From Promethearchaeota archaeon (GTDB lineage Archaea; Asgardarchaeota; Lokiarchaeia; Sigynarchaeales; MK-D1), in assembly GCA_016839385.1 (NCBI GenBank), contig JAEOUK010000309.1, forward strand, positions 1-12,079: DNA of 12,079 nucleotides, read 5' to 3'. Positions 1 through 6,958 of the stretch are shown piece after piece. A program made the position numbers and the translations under genes. Within the stretch, counting starts at the first letter, position 1. Every line of letters starts with the position of its first letter. Below the pieces are notes generated by a model. The model saw only the letters and a list, made by a program, of their open reading frames with translations. It was not told where the DNA came from and did no database searches.

Positions 1-32
1 AAATGTTTATATTTATTTACATAAACTTTGTA

Positions 33-287
33 TTACTGGAATTGAAGTGAAATCTGGAGAAAAGGTTCTCTAGAAGGGCAGAACCTCAAGTAACGAAAAT
101 CACGTGCAAGAGATTCCTTAAAATCACGATAATTTCCAACCGGAATCAATAAATGTAGCCAGTATTGTGTTTGAAATTCATATAATGCCATAATAAAATA
201 GGAAACATCATGATTCCATGAAATGTGCATGTACTTCCCAAGAAATGAAAAAGAGCGATTTTGTCGTCGCGCTGATAAAGTTTTCAC
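33..287 (-). CDS. Doubtful small ORF, 84 aa, unknown
   Basis: This is an open frame of 84 codons starting with GTG, with an in-frame ATG at residue 20, reading away from nrdJ. I recognise no family. It is rich in Arg, Phe, Tyr and Trp and poor in Lys and Glu, unlike the other proteins in this window, which argues either against it being a real gene or for a remnant of foreign origin. No Shine-Dalgarno motif precedes the GTG. In its favour, no competing gene occupies the other strand here. Treat it as unproven. Its downstream end lies close to the window edge. Confidence 0.25.
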   Translation of the reverse strand: MKTLSARRQNRSFSFLGKYMHISWNHDVSYFIMALYEFQTQYWLHLLIPVGNYRDFKESLARDFRYLRFCPSREPFLQISLQFQ

Positions 288-317
288 AAAAAGATAAATT
301 GATTAGTTCAATACGAT

Positions 318-322
318 AGGTG
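318..322 (+). promoter_or_regulatory. Ribosome binding site supporting TTG start of nrdJ
   Basis: AGGTG lies nine bases before the TTG at 332. It matches the anti-Shine-Dalgarno end of archaeal 16S rRNA. No comparable motif precedes the in-frame ATG at 362, so the TTG is the better start. Confidence 0.55.
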
Positions 323-331
323 TAAAAAATA

Positions 332-2731
332 TTGATCAATGACCACAATGATGAAATCCTAATGAAAGAATTCGAATTAGACAGTATTTTACCTGAATAC
401 ATTATAAACAGCGAAGGAGAAAAAGAACCTTTTGACTTAGATCGAATTCGAAAAAGTATGATTATAGATGTAGGATTAGATGATGATATATCATCAGAAA
501 TTATAGAAGCTGTTGTTAGAAAAATTGTAGGATTACTTAGTCTTCAATATAAATCCATTTCTACATACGCAGTGAAAGATTTTATTAGTGAAGAATTGAC
601 ATCCAGAGGACTAGATAAATATCGAGATATTTATGAAAGAATGGAGAAGAAAAAGCGAACAAAATTCGTTTTAAGTGAAGAATTCGTTAATCAATTTCGG
701 GGAAACCAACCAGAATGGGGTCCATTAGGTTATATCACTTATAAGCGCACATATGCACGTAAAATTGAAGACGAAAACCGCACGGAAGAATTTTTTGAAA
801 CAACTAGAAGAGTCGTCGAAGGTTGTTTCTCTTTACAGAAGGAACACTGCATCAAATTAGGTTTACCATGGGACGATGAGAAAGCTAGAAAATCCGCAGA
901 AAAAATGTATATAAAAATGTGGAATTTTAAATTTAGTCCTCCTGGTCGAGGTCTATGGTTAATGGGAACTCCATTCATAGATAAACACGGTTCTATGGGT
1001 TTAAATAATTGTGGATTCTGTTCTACCGAAGATATTGACATCAAAGGTGCAATGGCATTTCAATGGAATATGGATGCACAAATGCTCGGAGTAGGAGTCG
1101 GTTTTGATACAAAAGGAGCAGGAAAAGTCATTATCAAACAACCCAGTCTTTCTAAAAAAATATATACTATTCCAGACTCTCGTGAAGGTTGGGTAAAAGC
1201 ATTAGGGAAAGTATTAGATGGATTTTTTAAAGGTGAAGAAATTCCAACATTTGATTATTCTCAAATTCGTCCAAAAGGAGCTCCTATCAAAGGTTTTGGT
1301 GGGCTTGCATCTGGACCAGAACCACTGAAGGAAATGCTTGATGATATAAAAAAAATGCTCTTAGAAAAGGTAGGACAAGCTATTACATCTACAGACATTG
1401 TGGATATTTTTAATTTAATAGGAAAATGTGTGGTTGCAGGAAATGTGCGTAGATCCGCAGAGATTGCTCTTGGAAGCATTGATGATAAGAATTTCATTAC
1501 TATGAAACAAGATATAGAATTATTAAAACATCACAGATGGGCAAGTAATAATTCTGTAATTGCATCAATTGGAATGAAATATGATTCCATTATTGAAAGT
1601 ATCGCGACAAACGGAGAACCCGGGGTTTTTTGGTTAGAAAATGCTCAAAAATACTCTAGAATAAATGGAGAGCCTGATTGGAAGGATAAAAAAGCAAAAG
1701 GAGTAAATCCGTGTGGGGAACAAACACTAGAAAGTTTCGAACTTTGTTGCCTTGTGGAGACATTCCCGTCGAGACATGAATCCTATGAAGAATATGAGGA
1801 TACTTTGAAATATGCTTATCTGTACGCGAAATCTGTGACTCTTGAAAACACCCATTGGGGCTATACAAATGCAGTTATGGGTAAGAATAGGCGTATAGGT
1901 ACTTCTCAGTCTGGTATTATTGATGCTTTTGTAAGACATGGCAGAAAAACTGTTCTGGATTGGTGTGATAAAGGATATAATTATCTGAAAACACTAGATG
2001 AGACTTATTCAGACTGGTTGTGTATTCCTAAATCAATAAAAATTACCTCTGTTAAACCTAGTGGAACTGTAAGTCTGCTACCTGGTGTATCTCCAGGTAT
2101 CCACTTTCCACATTCTGAATATTATATACGAAGAATGCGAATTTCCACAAATCACGCAGAAATTATTCCAGTTCTAAAAGAAGCAGGTTATCATATTGAA
2201 CCTGATGTCTATTCAAAAAATACTGTAGTTGTCGAATTTCCAATACATGAGAAATATTTCGCTCGTTCCAAAACAGATGTATCTATGTGGGAGCAATTTG
2301 AAAACGCTGCTGCATACCAACGACATTGGAGTGATAATCAAGTTTCAATTACTGTTACCTTCAAGAAAGAAGAAGTTAAAGATATTAAATATGCCTTAGA
2401 ATGCTACGAATCCAAATTAAAAAGTGTTTCTCTACTACCTATCGTTGAACACGGATATGAACAGGCACCTTATGAAGCAATCACTAAAGAGAAATACGAA
2501 GAGATGATTTCAATCCTCAAACCCTTGAATTTAAAAAACCTTTATACACAAGCAATAGGGGAAGAAGGATGCTCTACAGATGCGTGCGAATTAAAGAAAG
2601 AAATAACTCAAATCAAAGAAGCAATTTCCAATGGGGAAAATCAAGAGTCTATAATAAAGATCACAAAGGACAATCGTTTTGCAGATTTATGTTTCGATTT
2701 AGACCTTGAAAATGAAGAGAAGCAAAAATAA
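332..2731 (+). CDS. nrdJ: Adenosylcobalamin-dependent ribonucleoside-triphosphate reductase (class II)
   Basis: This enzyme reduces ribonucleoside triphosphates to deoxynucleotides in the cytosol, using AdoCbl to generate a thiyl radical, so it needs no oxygen. It resembles the monomeric Lactobacillus-type RTPR family. An N-terminal ATP-cone (about residues 23-110) is followed by the catalytic barrel. Visible motifs are GPLGYITYKRTYAR, NNCGFCST (Cys227, Cys230), AGNVRRSAE, and NPCGE with Cys461 as the likely thiyl radical site, flanked by Asn459 and Glu463. Cys472 lies 11 residues later, the spacing of the known redox partner. KPSGTVSLLPGVSPGIH follows. Cys747 and Cys752 near the C-terminus have the CxxxxC spacing of the shuttle pair that passes electrons from thioredoxin. 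At 799 residues it is longer than the Lactobacillus enzyme (about 740), mainly because of the ATP-cone. The start is TTG with AGGTG upstream; ATG at 362 is the alternative. It appears monocistronic and converges on the gene ending at 2737. Confidence 0.95.
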   Translation: MINDHNDEILMKEFELDSILPEYIINSEGEKEPFDLDRIRKSMIIDVGLDDDISSEIIEAVVRKIVGLLSLQYKSISTYAVKDFISEELTSRGLDKYRDIYERMEKKKRTKFVLSEEFVNQFRGNQPEWGPLGYITYKRTYARKIEDENRTEEFFETTRRVVEGCFSLQKEHCIKLGLPWDDEKARKSAEKMYIKMWNFKFSPPGRGLWLMGTPFIDKHGSMGLNNCGFCSTEDIDIKGAMAFQWNMDAQMLGVGVGFDTKGAGKVIIKQPSLSKKIYTIPDSREGWVKALGKVLDGFFKGEEIPTFDYSQIRPKGAPIKGFGGLASGPEPLKEMLDDIKKMLLEKVGQAITSTDIVDIFNLIGKCVVAGNVRRSAEIALGSIDDKNFITMKQDIELLKHHRWASNNSVIASIGMKYDSIIESIATNGEPGVFWLENAQKYSRINGEPDWKDKKAKGVNPCGEQTLESFELCCLVETFPSRHESYEEYEDTLKYAYLYAKSVTLENTHWGYTNAVMGKNRRIGTSQSGIIDAFVRHGRKTVLDWCDKGYNYLKTLDETYSDWLCIPKSIKITSVKPSGTVSLLPGVSPGIHFPHSEYYIRRMRISTNHAEIIPVLKEAGYHIEPDVYSKNTVVVEFPIHEKYFARSKTDVSMWEQFENAAAYQRHWSDNQVSITVTFKKEEVKDIKYALECYESKLKSVSLLPIVEHGYEQAPYEAITKEKYEEMISILKPLNLKNLYTQAIGEEGCSTDACELKKEITQIKEAISNGENQESIIKITKDNRFADLCFDLDLENEEKQK

Positions 2732-2736
2732 AACAT

Positions 2737-3165
2737 CTATATTGGTAATAGCTTGAGATATTTTTCTTTTATATCATCTAATTTGAATGCTATATCGTCT
2801 ATAGTTTTTTTTCCATCAATAACCTGATCTAATCGTGCAATTAACTCCTTGGGAAATATCTCTACTTGAACCATGGTGTTGCGAAAAGTTTTCACTTCAT
2901 CAGATAGGCAGTATTCACAATCAGTGCGTTTTAAATCGATTTCTTTTAGAACTAATTCCTCAAAATTTTGAATTAGACCATTATATACTTGAATTTCAAA
3001 GATTTCTACTGGATTTAATGTTTCTTGTTCCAATTTTACAAATCGATTTTCAATTTCTCTGATTTGTCTTTGTTTTTTAGTCTCTAAAATCCGCAGCCTC
3101 TTAGCGGATTCCTCCCTCATATGTTCAATTTCATGCAATTTGGTTTTAACTTCTTCATAATCCAA
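2737..3165 (-). CDS. Small coiled-coil protein of unknown function
   Basis: This is a 142-residue, soluble, highly charged helical protein. Residues 1-50 form a strong heptad-like coiled coil rich in Lys, Glu and Arg. A middle part holds a Cys-Glu-Tyr-Cys pair (Cys83, Cys86), and a second helix spans about 105-140. I recognise no family. The start is TTG at 3163-3165, backed by a very good Shine-Dalgarno motif, GGTGAT, five bases upstream on the minus strand. That motif makes a real gene likely despite the weak start codon. Its stop lies five bases from the nrdJ stop on the opposite strand, so the two transcripts probably overlap. It is divergent from the larA operon and shares its upstream region. 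Confidence 0.75.
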   Translation of the reverse strand: MDYEEVKTKLHEIEHMREESAKRLRILETKKQRQIREIENRFVKLEQETLNPVEIFEIQVYNGLIQNFEELVLKEIDLKRTDCEYCLSDEVKTFRNTMVQVEIFPKELIARLDQVIDGKKTIDDIAFKLDDIKEKYLKLLPI

Positions 3166-3170
3166 ATATT

Positions 3171-3176
3171 ATCACC
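3171..3176 (-). promoter_or_regulatory. Shine-Dalgarno GGTGAT deciding a TTG start
   Basis: On the minus strand GGTGAT sits five bases before TTG 3163-3165. It is a six-base match to the GGAGGTGAT consensus and is the main reason to accept the TTG as the start of the coiled-coil gene. Confidence 0.7.
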
Positions 3177-3206
3177 ATATCATGTAGACTGATATTCAGA
3201 AAAAAC

Positions 3207-3217
3207 ACGAAATTCGT
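3207..3217. promoter_or_regulatory. Short palindrome in divergent promoter region
   Basis: ACGAA and TTCGT flank a single A, giving a perfect 11-base dyad. It lies between the divergent coiled-coil gene and the larA operon, next to a possible minus-strand TATA-like GATAAATAA (revcomp of 3217-3225). A regulator site is possible, but chance is not excluded in AT-rich DNA. Confidence 0.3.
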
Positions 3218-3237
3218 TATTTATCTCGGTATTATCG

Positions 3238-3265
3238 CCATAATACATCGAATGTGTATTATATG
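3238..3265. promoter_or_regulatory. Inverted repeat, candidate operator of the larA operon
   Basis: ATAATACA (3240-3247) and TGTATTAT (3255-3262) form a perfect 8-base inverted repeat with a 7-base spacer. Allowing a two-base bulge, the arms extend to CCAT on the left and ATGG on the right. It lies just upstream of the TATA-like element at 3269-3277, where an archaeal repressor or activator would bind. Confidence 0.45.
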
Positions 3266-3268
3266 GAG

Positions 3269-3277
3269 TATATTTAT
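3269..3277 (+). promoter_or_regulatory. Putative TATA box of the larA operon
   Basis: TATATTTAT at 3269-3277 would place transcription start at about 3299, some ten bases before ATG 3309. This suggests a very short leader, in keeping with the absence of a Shine-Dalgarno motif before that ATG. Confidence 0.4.
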
Positions 3278-3308
3278 TACTGAAATTACCGTAACCTTAC
3301 TAAGACTT

Positions 3309-3770
3309 ATGAATGACATAGATTCCAGTAAGAACACAATTGAAGAATTAGATGAATTGAATCATCAGATTATTGAGCTAATAGATCAGATTGTATTAAA
3401 AGAAGTAGAAAAATTCGACGAAAAGTATTGTTATCATGTTGGTTCATTTGGAAAATTATTGCGAAAACTTCTAGATCATTATCATGATGATATTCGCACA
3501 AAAGAGCAAAAAGCTCTATTAAAACCACAAATACTCTATTTTCGAGAAATTCAGCAGTACCTTGTGTTTTTTGTCAGGTTTCCAGCAGCTTTATACCAAA
3601 AAAATCACCCGTATCTTATAGAAATGAGATATTTAATTGCAGAAAAGGGGAAACTGCTTAGAGAAAAATATAAAGAAAAAGCAATACAAGAAAGCATGCT
3701 ATTCGAATCAGACTTTCGAAATAAACTTGAAAAAACATTAAAGAAGAGGTTTTTATCAGATGGAAGTTAA
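3309..3770 (+). CDS. Unknown all-helical protein co-encoded with LarA
   Basis: This protein has 153 residues from ATG 3309, or 172 from ATG 3252. I prefer 3309 because the upstream alternative would translate a candidate operator and TATA box and adds a hydrophobic stretch out of keeping with the rest. Neither start has a Shine-Dalgarno motif. The protein looks soluble and almost entirely alpha-helical, rich in Lys, Glu and Leu, with no cysteine cluster or nucleotide-binding loop. I do not recognise the family. Its last 11 bases overlap the start of larA, so the two are translationally coupled. A role linked to LarA, as a partner, regulator or chaperone, is inferred only from this coupling. 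Confidence 0.75.
   Translation: MNDIDSSKNTIEELDELNHQIIELIDQIVLKEVEKFDEKYCYHVGSFGKLLRKLLDHYHDDIRTKEQKALLKPQILYFREIQQYLVFFVRFPAALYQKNHPYLIEMRYLIAEKGKLLREKYKEKAIQESMLFESDFRNKLEKTLKKRFLSDGS
3745..3750 (+). promoter_or_regulatory. Ribosome binding site of larA inside the upstream gene
   Basis: AGAGGT lies nine bases before ATG 3760, within the coding end of the preceding gene. This supports the 3760 start and translational coupling. Confidence 0.6.
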
Positions 3771-5058
3771 ATTTCTTTATGGATCAACGGGGTTAACTTT
3801 TTCAGTACCAGAGGAATTCCAAACAACTGTTATCAGAGCAAAAAATTATCTAGGTTTGAAAGATCCAGTTCGAGAGATTTTTGATGTACTAGAAAATCCA
3901 ATGAATTCTCAACCATTAAGTCAAGTTTTATACAATAAACTAAAAAAAAAGCCTGATGGGGAAATTGTCATTTTAATAGATGACCACACACGTCCAATTT
4001 CAAGTAAATACTTTCTGGATGCATTGTCGGCAATATTCCAATCTCTGAATATTGAAGATGAAAAAGTCAAAATTTTAATATCAACGGGACTACATCGAAA
4101 TCCCACTTTAGAAGAATTGCACAGAATGATTGGCGAAGAACATATTAATCGATTTGATATAATTTTCCATGACGCCAACAATGAAATAGAATTGGAATAT
4201 GTTGGTGACACCAAAAGTGGAAATTCAATTTATCTCAATTCACGATATGTGGAAGCAACAGTTCGTATTGTGACAGGGTATGTTGAACCTCATTTCTTCT
4301 CTGGATACAGTGGTGGAAGAAAAGCAATAGTCCCTGGTATTGCGGGAAAAAACACAATCTTATATAATCATTCTGCAAAAAACATCCATTCAGATAATGC
4401 TCGATTCGGAGGTTTAGAGAATAATGCTCTGCATGAAGACATGATAGATGCAACTCGATTATGCAAGCCGGATTTTTGTATTAATGCAATTTTAAATCGA
4501 GAACATGAGATTGTACATGTGGCAGCAGGGAATATTTTCGCAGTGTTTAACCATTTAGTGCAAATTCAAAAACAAGATTGTTTTCAAGAAATTACCCAAA
4601 AATTTGATATTGTTATATGTGGTAATGGGGGATTTCCCTTAGATTTAAACCTTTATCAAGCAGTAAAAAGTATGGTTATCGGAGAATTAGCTTGTAAGGA
4701 ATTTGGAATTATAATCACAGTAAATGAATGTAGAGACGGAGTAGGTCAAGAATCCTTTAAAAAACTAATAAACAGCGGCGATTCGCCTCAAAATATTTAT
4801 GAAAATGCTCTCAACGGGAAAATAAAAGTTCCAGATATATGGGAAATTCAAGTCATGTCTCGTGTATTGATGCACCACACAGTTTATGTCGTATCTTCTA
4901 TGAAAGAATCAGAACTCGGTAATGTAGGATTATTGTATGCTGAAACAGTCGAAGATGCTATTAAAATGGGTCGGGAAAAATTGGGGATCGAAAAAAAAGA
5001 TGTTAAGATATTGATTCTTCCGGATGGTCCATTAGTCTTACCTAAATTAATTATATAA
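3760..5058 (+). CDS. larA: LarA-family nickel-dependent 2-hydroxyacid racemase/epimerase
   Basis: Members of this family interconvert the configuration of 2-hydroxyacids such as lactate through hydride transfer to a nickel-pincer nucleotide (NPN) bound to a lysine. The length (432 aa) is typical. The known functional residues of Lactobacillus plantarum LarA have counterparts at almost constant offset: Asp75 and Arg78 in DDHTR, His112 in STGLHR, His178 and Lys188 in PHFFSGYSGGRK, and His204 in YNHS. Lys188 is the predicted cofactor attachment site and His112/His178 the acid-base pair. The segment ARFGGLENNALHEDM is also typical. Many family members act on substrates other than lactate, so the substrate is open. 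The enzyme needs LarB, LarC and LarE to make NPN; none is in this window. It is the second gene of an operon with the helical protein at 3309-3770 and converges on the membrane-protein gene with a 3-base gap. Confidence 0.9.
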   Translation: MEVKFLYGSTGLTFSVPEEFQTTVIRAKNYLGLKDPVREIFDVLENPMNSQPLSQVLYNKLKKKPDGEIVILIDDHTRPISSKYFLDALSAIFQSLNIEDEKVKILISTGLHRNPTLEELHRMIGEEHINRFDIIFHDANNEIELEYVGDTKSGNSIYLNSRYVEATVRIVTGYVEPHFFSGYSGGRKAIVPGIAGKNTILYNHSAKNIHSDNARFGGLENNALHEDMIDATRLCKPDFCINAILNREHEIVHVAAGNIFAVFNHLVQIQKQDCFQEITQKFDIVICGNGGFPLDLNLYQAVKSMVIGELACKEFGIIITVNECRDGVGQESFKKLINSGDSPQNIYENALNGKIKVPDIWEIQVMSRVLMHHTVYVVSSMKESELGNVGLLYAETVEDAIKMGREKLGIEKKDVKILILPDGPLVLPKLII

Positions 5059-5107
5059 TTTCTATTTATTCTTCTTTTTCTTATTCTTTTTATCTTGTTT
5101 TTTCCGT
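5059..5107 (+). terminator. T-rich terminator tract after larA, inside the convergent gene
   Basis: Downstream of the larA stop the plus strand is extremely T-rich, with runs of T5, T5 and T6 separated by a few bases. Tandem oligo-T runs terminate archaeal RNA polymerase. The same bases, read on the other strand, encode the lysine-rich tail of the 600-residue membrane protein. Confidence 0.45.
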
Positions 5108-6864
5108 TCTTCAGCATCTAATTTATCTTGAATCCTCTTTATGTCCCGTAAATCTCCTGTTCTTTGAGGTTCTGTGGATTTCTTTTTATAACTCGAATCT
5201 AGAGCGTTGAGAAATGTCGTTCGCTCTTCTACATCAGAACTGACTCCTTTTGCAATCCCTAGATCTTTACGTTTTTTATCTGCAGACAGAGTTTCAGTTA
5301 GACGCTCGGACATGAATTGCTTAACTCTATCTTCAGCATAAGATTTCTTCTCGTATGATTCGTGTATTGAAATAAATTCGATGAATTTTCGAGCTCCGAT
5401 TGTGGATATTTTTAATTCCATGTATTGTGAATCAAGATCTCTTTGAATTATGTTACGAATTGTAGTTTTTGAAGCTCCAGTTAATGACATTAGTTGTTCA
5501 TCAACATCTGTTAAGGGAAAACGCTCTCCTCTTCGGATATATTCTCGTTTCAAGAAATTATATATGATTTCCCGATTTTCTTCTTCACTGTCAACCATTC
5601 CCTTATGAGTTCTCAAAAACATGGAAGTTTTTTGAGGGCGAATATAATAAATTAAAATTGTCAATCCTAAGAATAAGATAATTAAAGCAGGAATCAGCAG
5701 ATGATCAAGGGTAATCAAATTACGGAATGAACCAACTGTTTGTGATGGAATTGCAGAAAAAATAGGTATTCGTGACGCGGTTTGTGCAGTGATGGTTCCA
5801 AGTAGGATCATGATAATGGAATCTTTATTAAAGAACAAAATATTGCCTCCGATTCTCCTTCCAAGGACTCTAATTCCTCGGAATAAAAAGACGATGGAAA
5901 TTAAAAAGTCAAAAATAAAAAAATACGATGTACTACTTGTTGCTCCCGCAATACTGCTTAATGCAATCTGAGTATTAGAGTGCAACAACAAATATAGAGA
6001 GATTTGGTAAATTAAATAGAGAAACATGAAAAACACTATTAAAGAATATGCAAAGTTGTCAAATACTCCCATTCTTCGATTCTCTACTCGCATTTTAGTC
6101 ATAATCAACTCAACTGCAAATAAGACAAAAATAACAATCAAAGAAATGTATAGAGATGGCAAAATGATATTCATTTCAACGGAATACATTAAAACCGCAG
6201 AGGAAGGATTCCCTCCTAAGAAATTAATAATATCTAGGGTGAACCATACTAATCCATATCGATAAGACCAGACTCCAACAGTTAAAACAATCAATATGAA
6301 GAATGGAATAAGAGTGATTAAGATATTTACGATTGAAGAATACCTTTTAAGAATTCGAGCTTCCACTCTACTAGCAAATCTTCTTGATGTGTCATACACT
6401 CGGACACCTTGGATAATCAACCATATCATGGCTAGAATCAGCAATGATGGAAGTAAATTCCATCCCAAATTAATTAACCAACGCCATAAAAAAAAACTCC
6501 CATAAAGGACTCCAAAAAATAATGGAGCTTGTTTAATAAACCAATATTTACCAAATATAAATCGTTTAAAGGCAGTGTTGAGAAATATAAGTGAAAATAC
6601 AAAAAATGTAAATACCAATGCAACAGAAAGTGCATATGAATTATTAAGAGTAATAATTCCGAATAAATAATTGTCCCAATTTGAGATTAAAACAAAGGAG
6701 TAAAGAAAGAATGCTATTATAAGGAATACAAATTTTTTCCCCCAAAATATTTCCGTTGTTTTTTTTTGATGGTTAGATTTCCCTGTCAAATATAATTTTA
6801 GAGTATCTCGAAATGGTTGTCTCTTATGTTTTTTCGACGAGGATGGTTTTTTTTTTGCAGTCAT
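5062..6864 (-). CDS. Polytopic membrane protein with cytosolic winged-helix-like C-terminal domain
   Basis: This 600-residue protein has a basic N-terminus (residues 1-37, Lys/Arg/Ser-rich) and about ten membrane segments: roughly 44-61, 77-96, 112-130, 133-152, 177-198, 237-256, 270-293, 312-329, 345-361 and 386-407. Basic loops between segments suggest both ends are in the cytosol. Residues about 428-500 look like a winged helix, with a helix-turn-helix candidate at 453-477 containing LTGASKTTIRNII. The tail (505-600) is charged, probably disordered or coiled, and ends in a lysine-rich stretch. I do not recognise the family. A membrane-tethered DNA-binding regulator is one reading; a protein-protein winged helix is another. 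The ATG start has GAAGGT five bases upstream. It follows the opine-dehydrogenase gene after 94 bases containing T-tracts on its strand, so it may be a separate transcript. Confidence 0.85.
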   Translation of the reverse strand: MTAKKKPSSSKKHKRQPFRDTLKLYLTGKSNHQKKTTEIFWGKKFVFLIIAFFLYSFVLISNWDNYLFGIITLNNSYALSVALVFTFFVFSLIFLNTAFKRFIFGKYWFIKQAPLFFGVLYGSFFLWRWLINLGWNLLPSLLILAMIWLIIQGVRVYDTSRRFASRVEARILKRYSSIVNILITLIPFFILIVLTVGVWSYRYGLVWFTLDIINFLGGNPSSAVLMYSVEMNIILPSLYISLIVIFVLFAVELIMTKMRVENRRMGVFDNFAYSLIVFFMFLYLIYQISLYLLLHSNTQIALSSIAGATSSTSYFFIFDFLISIVFLFRGIRVLGRRIGGNILFFNKDSIIMILLGTITAQTASRIPIFSAIPSQTVGSFRNLITLDHLLIPALIILFLGLTILIYYIRPQKTSMFLRTHKGMVDSEEENREIIYNFLKREYIRRGERFPLTDVDEQLMSLTGASKTTIRNIIQRDLDSQYMELKISTIGARKFIEFISIHESYEKKSYAEDRVKQFMSERLTETLSADKKRKDLGIAKGVSSDVEERTTFLNALDSSYKKKSTEPQRTGDLRDIKRIQDKLDAEERKKQDKKNKKKKNK

Positions 6865-6913
6865 TATTTACCTTCTCAACGGGTCGGTTATTATTGCTTA
6901 TGGTTATGCACCC

Positions 6914-6952
6914 TAAAAAAAATTAGTATCAATGTTAAAAAGAAAAAATAAT
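6914..6952 (-). terminator. Oligo-T tracts after the opine-dehydrogenase-like gene
   Basis: On the minus strand the stop at 6959 is followed by T6CT5 and then T8 within 45 bases, without a strong hairpin. This pattern fits intrinsic archaeal termination and would separate the cobalamin/opine pair from the membrane-protein gene. Confidence 0.4.
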
Positions 6953-6958
6953 GCGGTA

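Noticed and set aside
739..1044. Minus-strand open frame inside nrdJ
   Set aside because: It lies wholly opposite conserved catalytic sequence of nrdJ and its translation looks like a low-quality shadow. The same holds for other opposite-strand frames at 1261-1497, 1656-1868 and 1727-1939.
2835..3062. Plus-strand open frame opposite the coiled-coil gene
   Set aside because: The minus-strand gene has a strong Shine-Dalgarno, sensible charged composition and longer length. The plus frame has none of these.
3252..3308. Coding extension of the helical protein from ATG 3252
   Set aside because: The segment overlaps a strong dyad and TATA-like box, has no Shine-Dalgarno, and encodes a hydrophobic stretch unlike the rest. 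It is kept only as an alternative.
5789..6505. Three plus-strand open frames opposite the membrane protein
   Set aside because: They mirror membrane-segment codons of the real gene and show no start signals.
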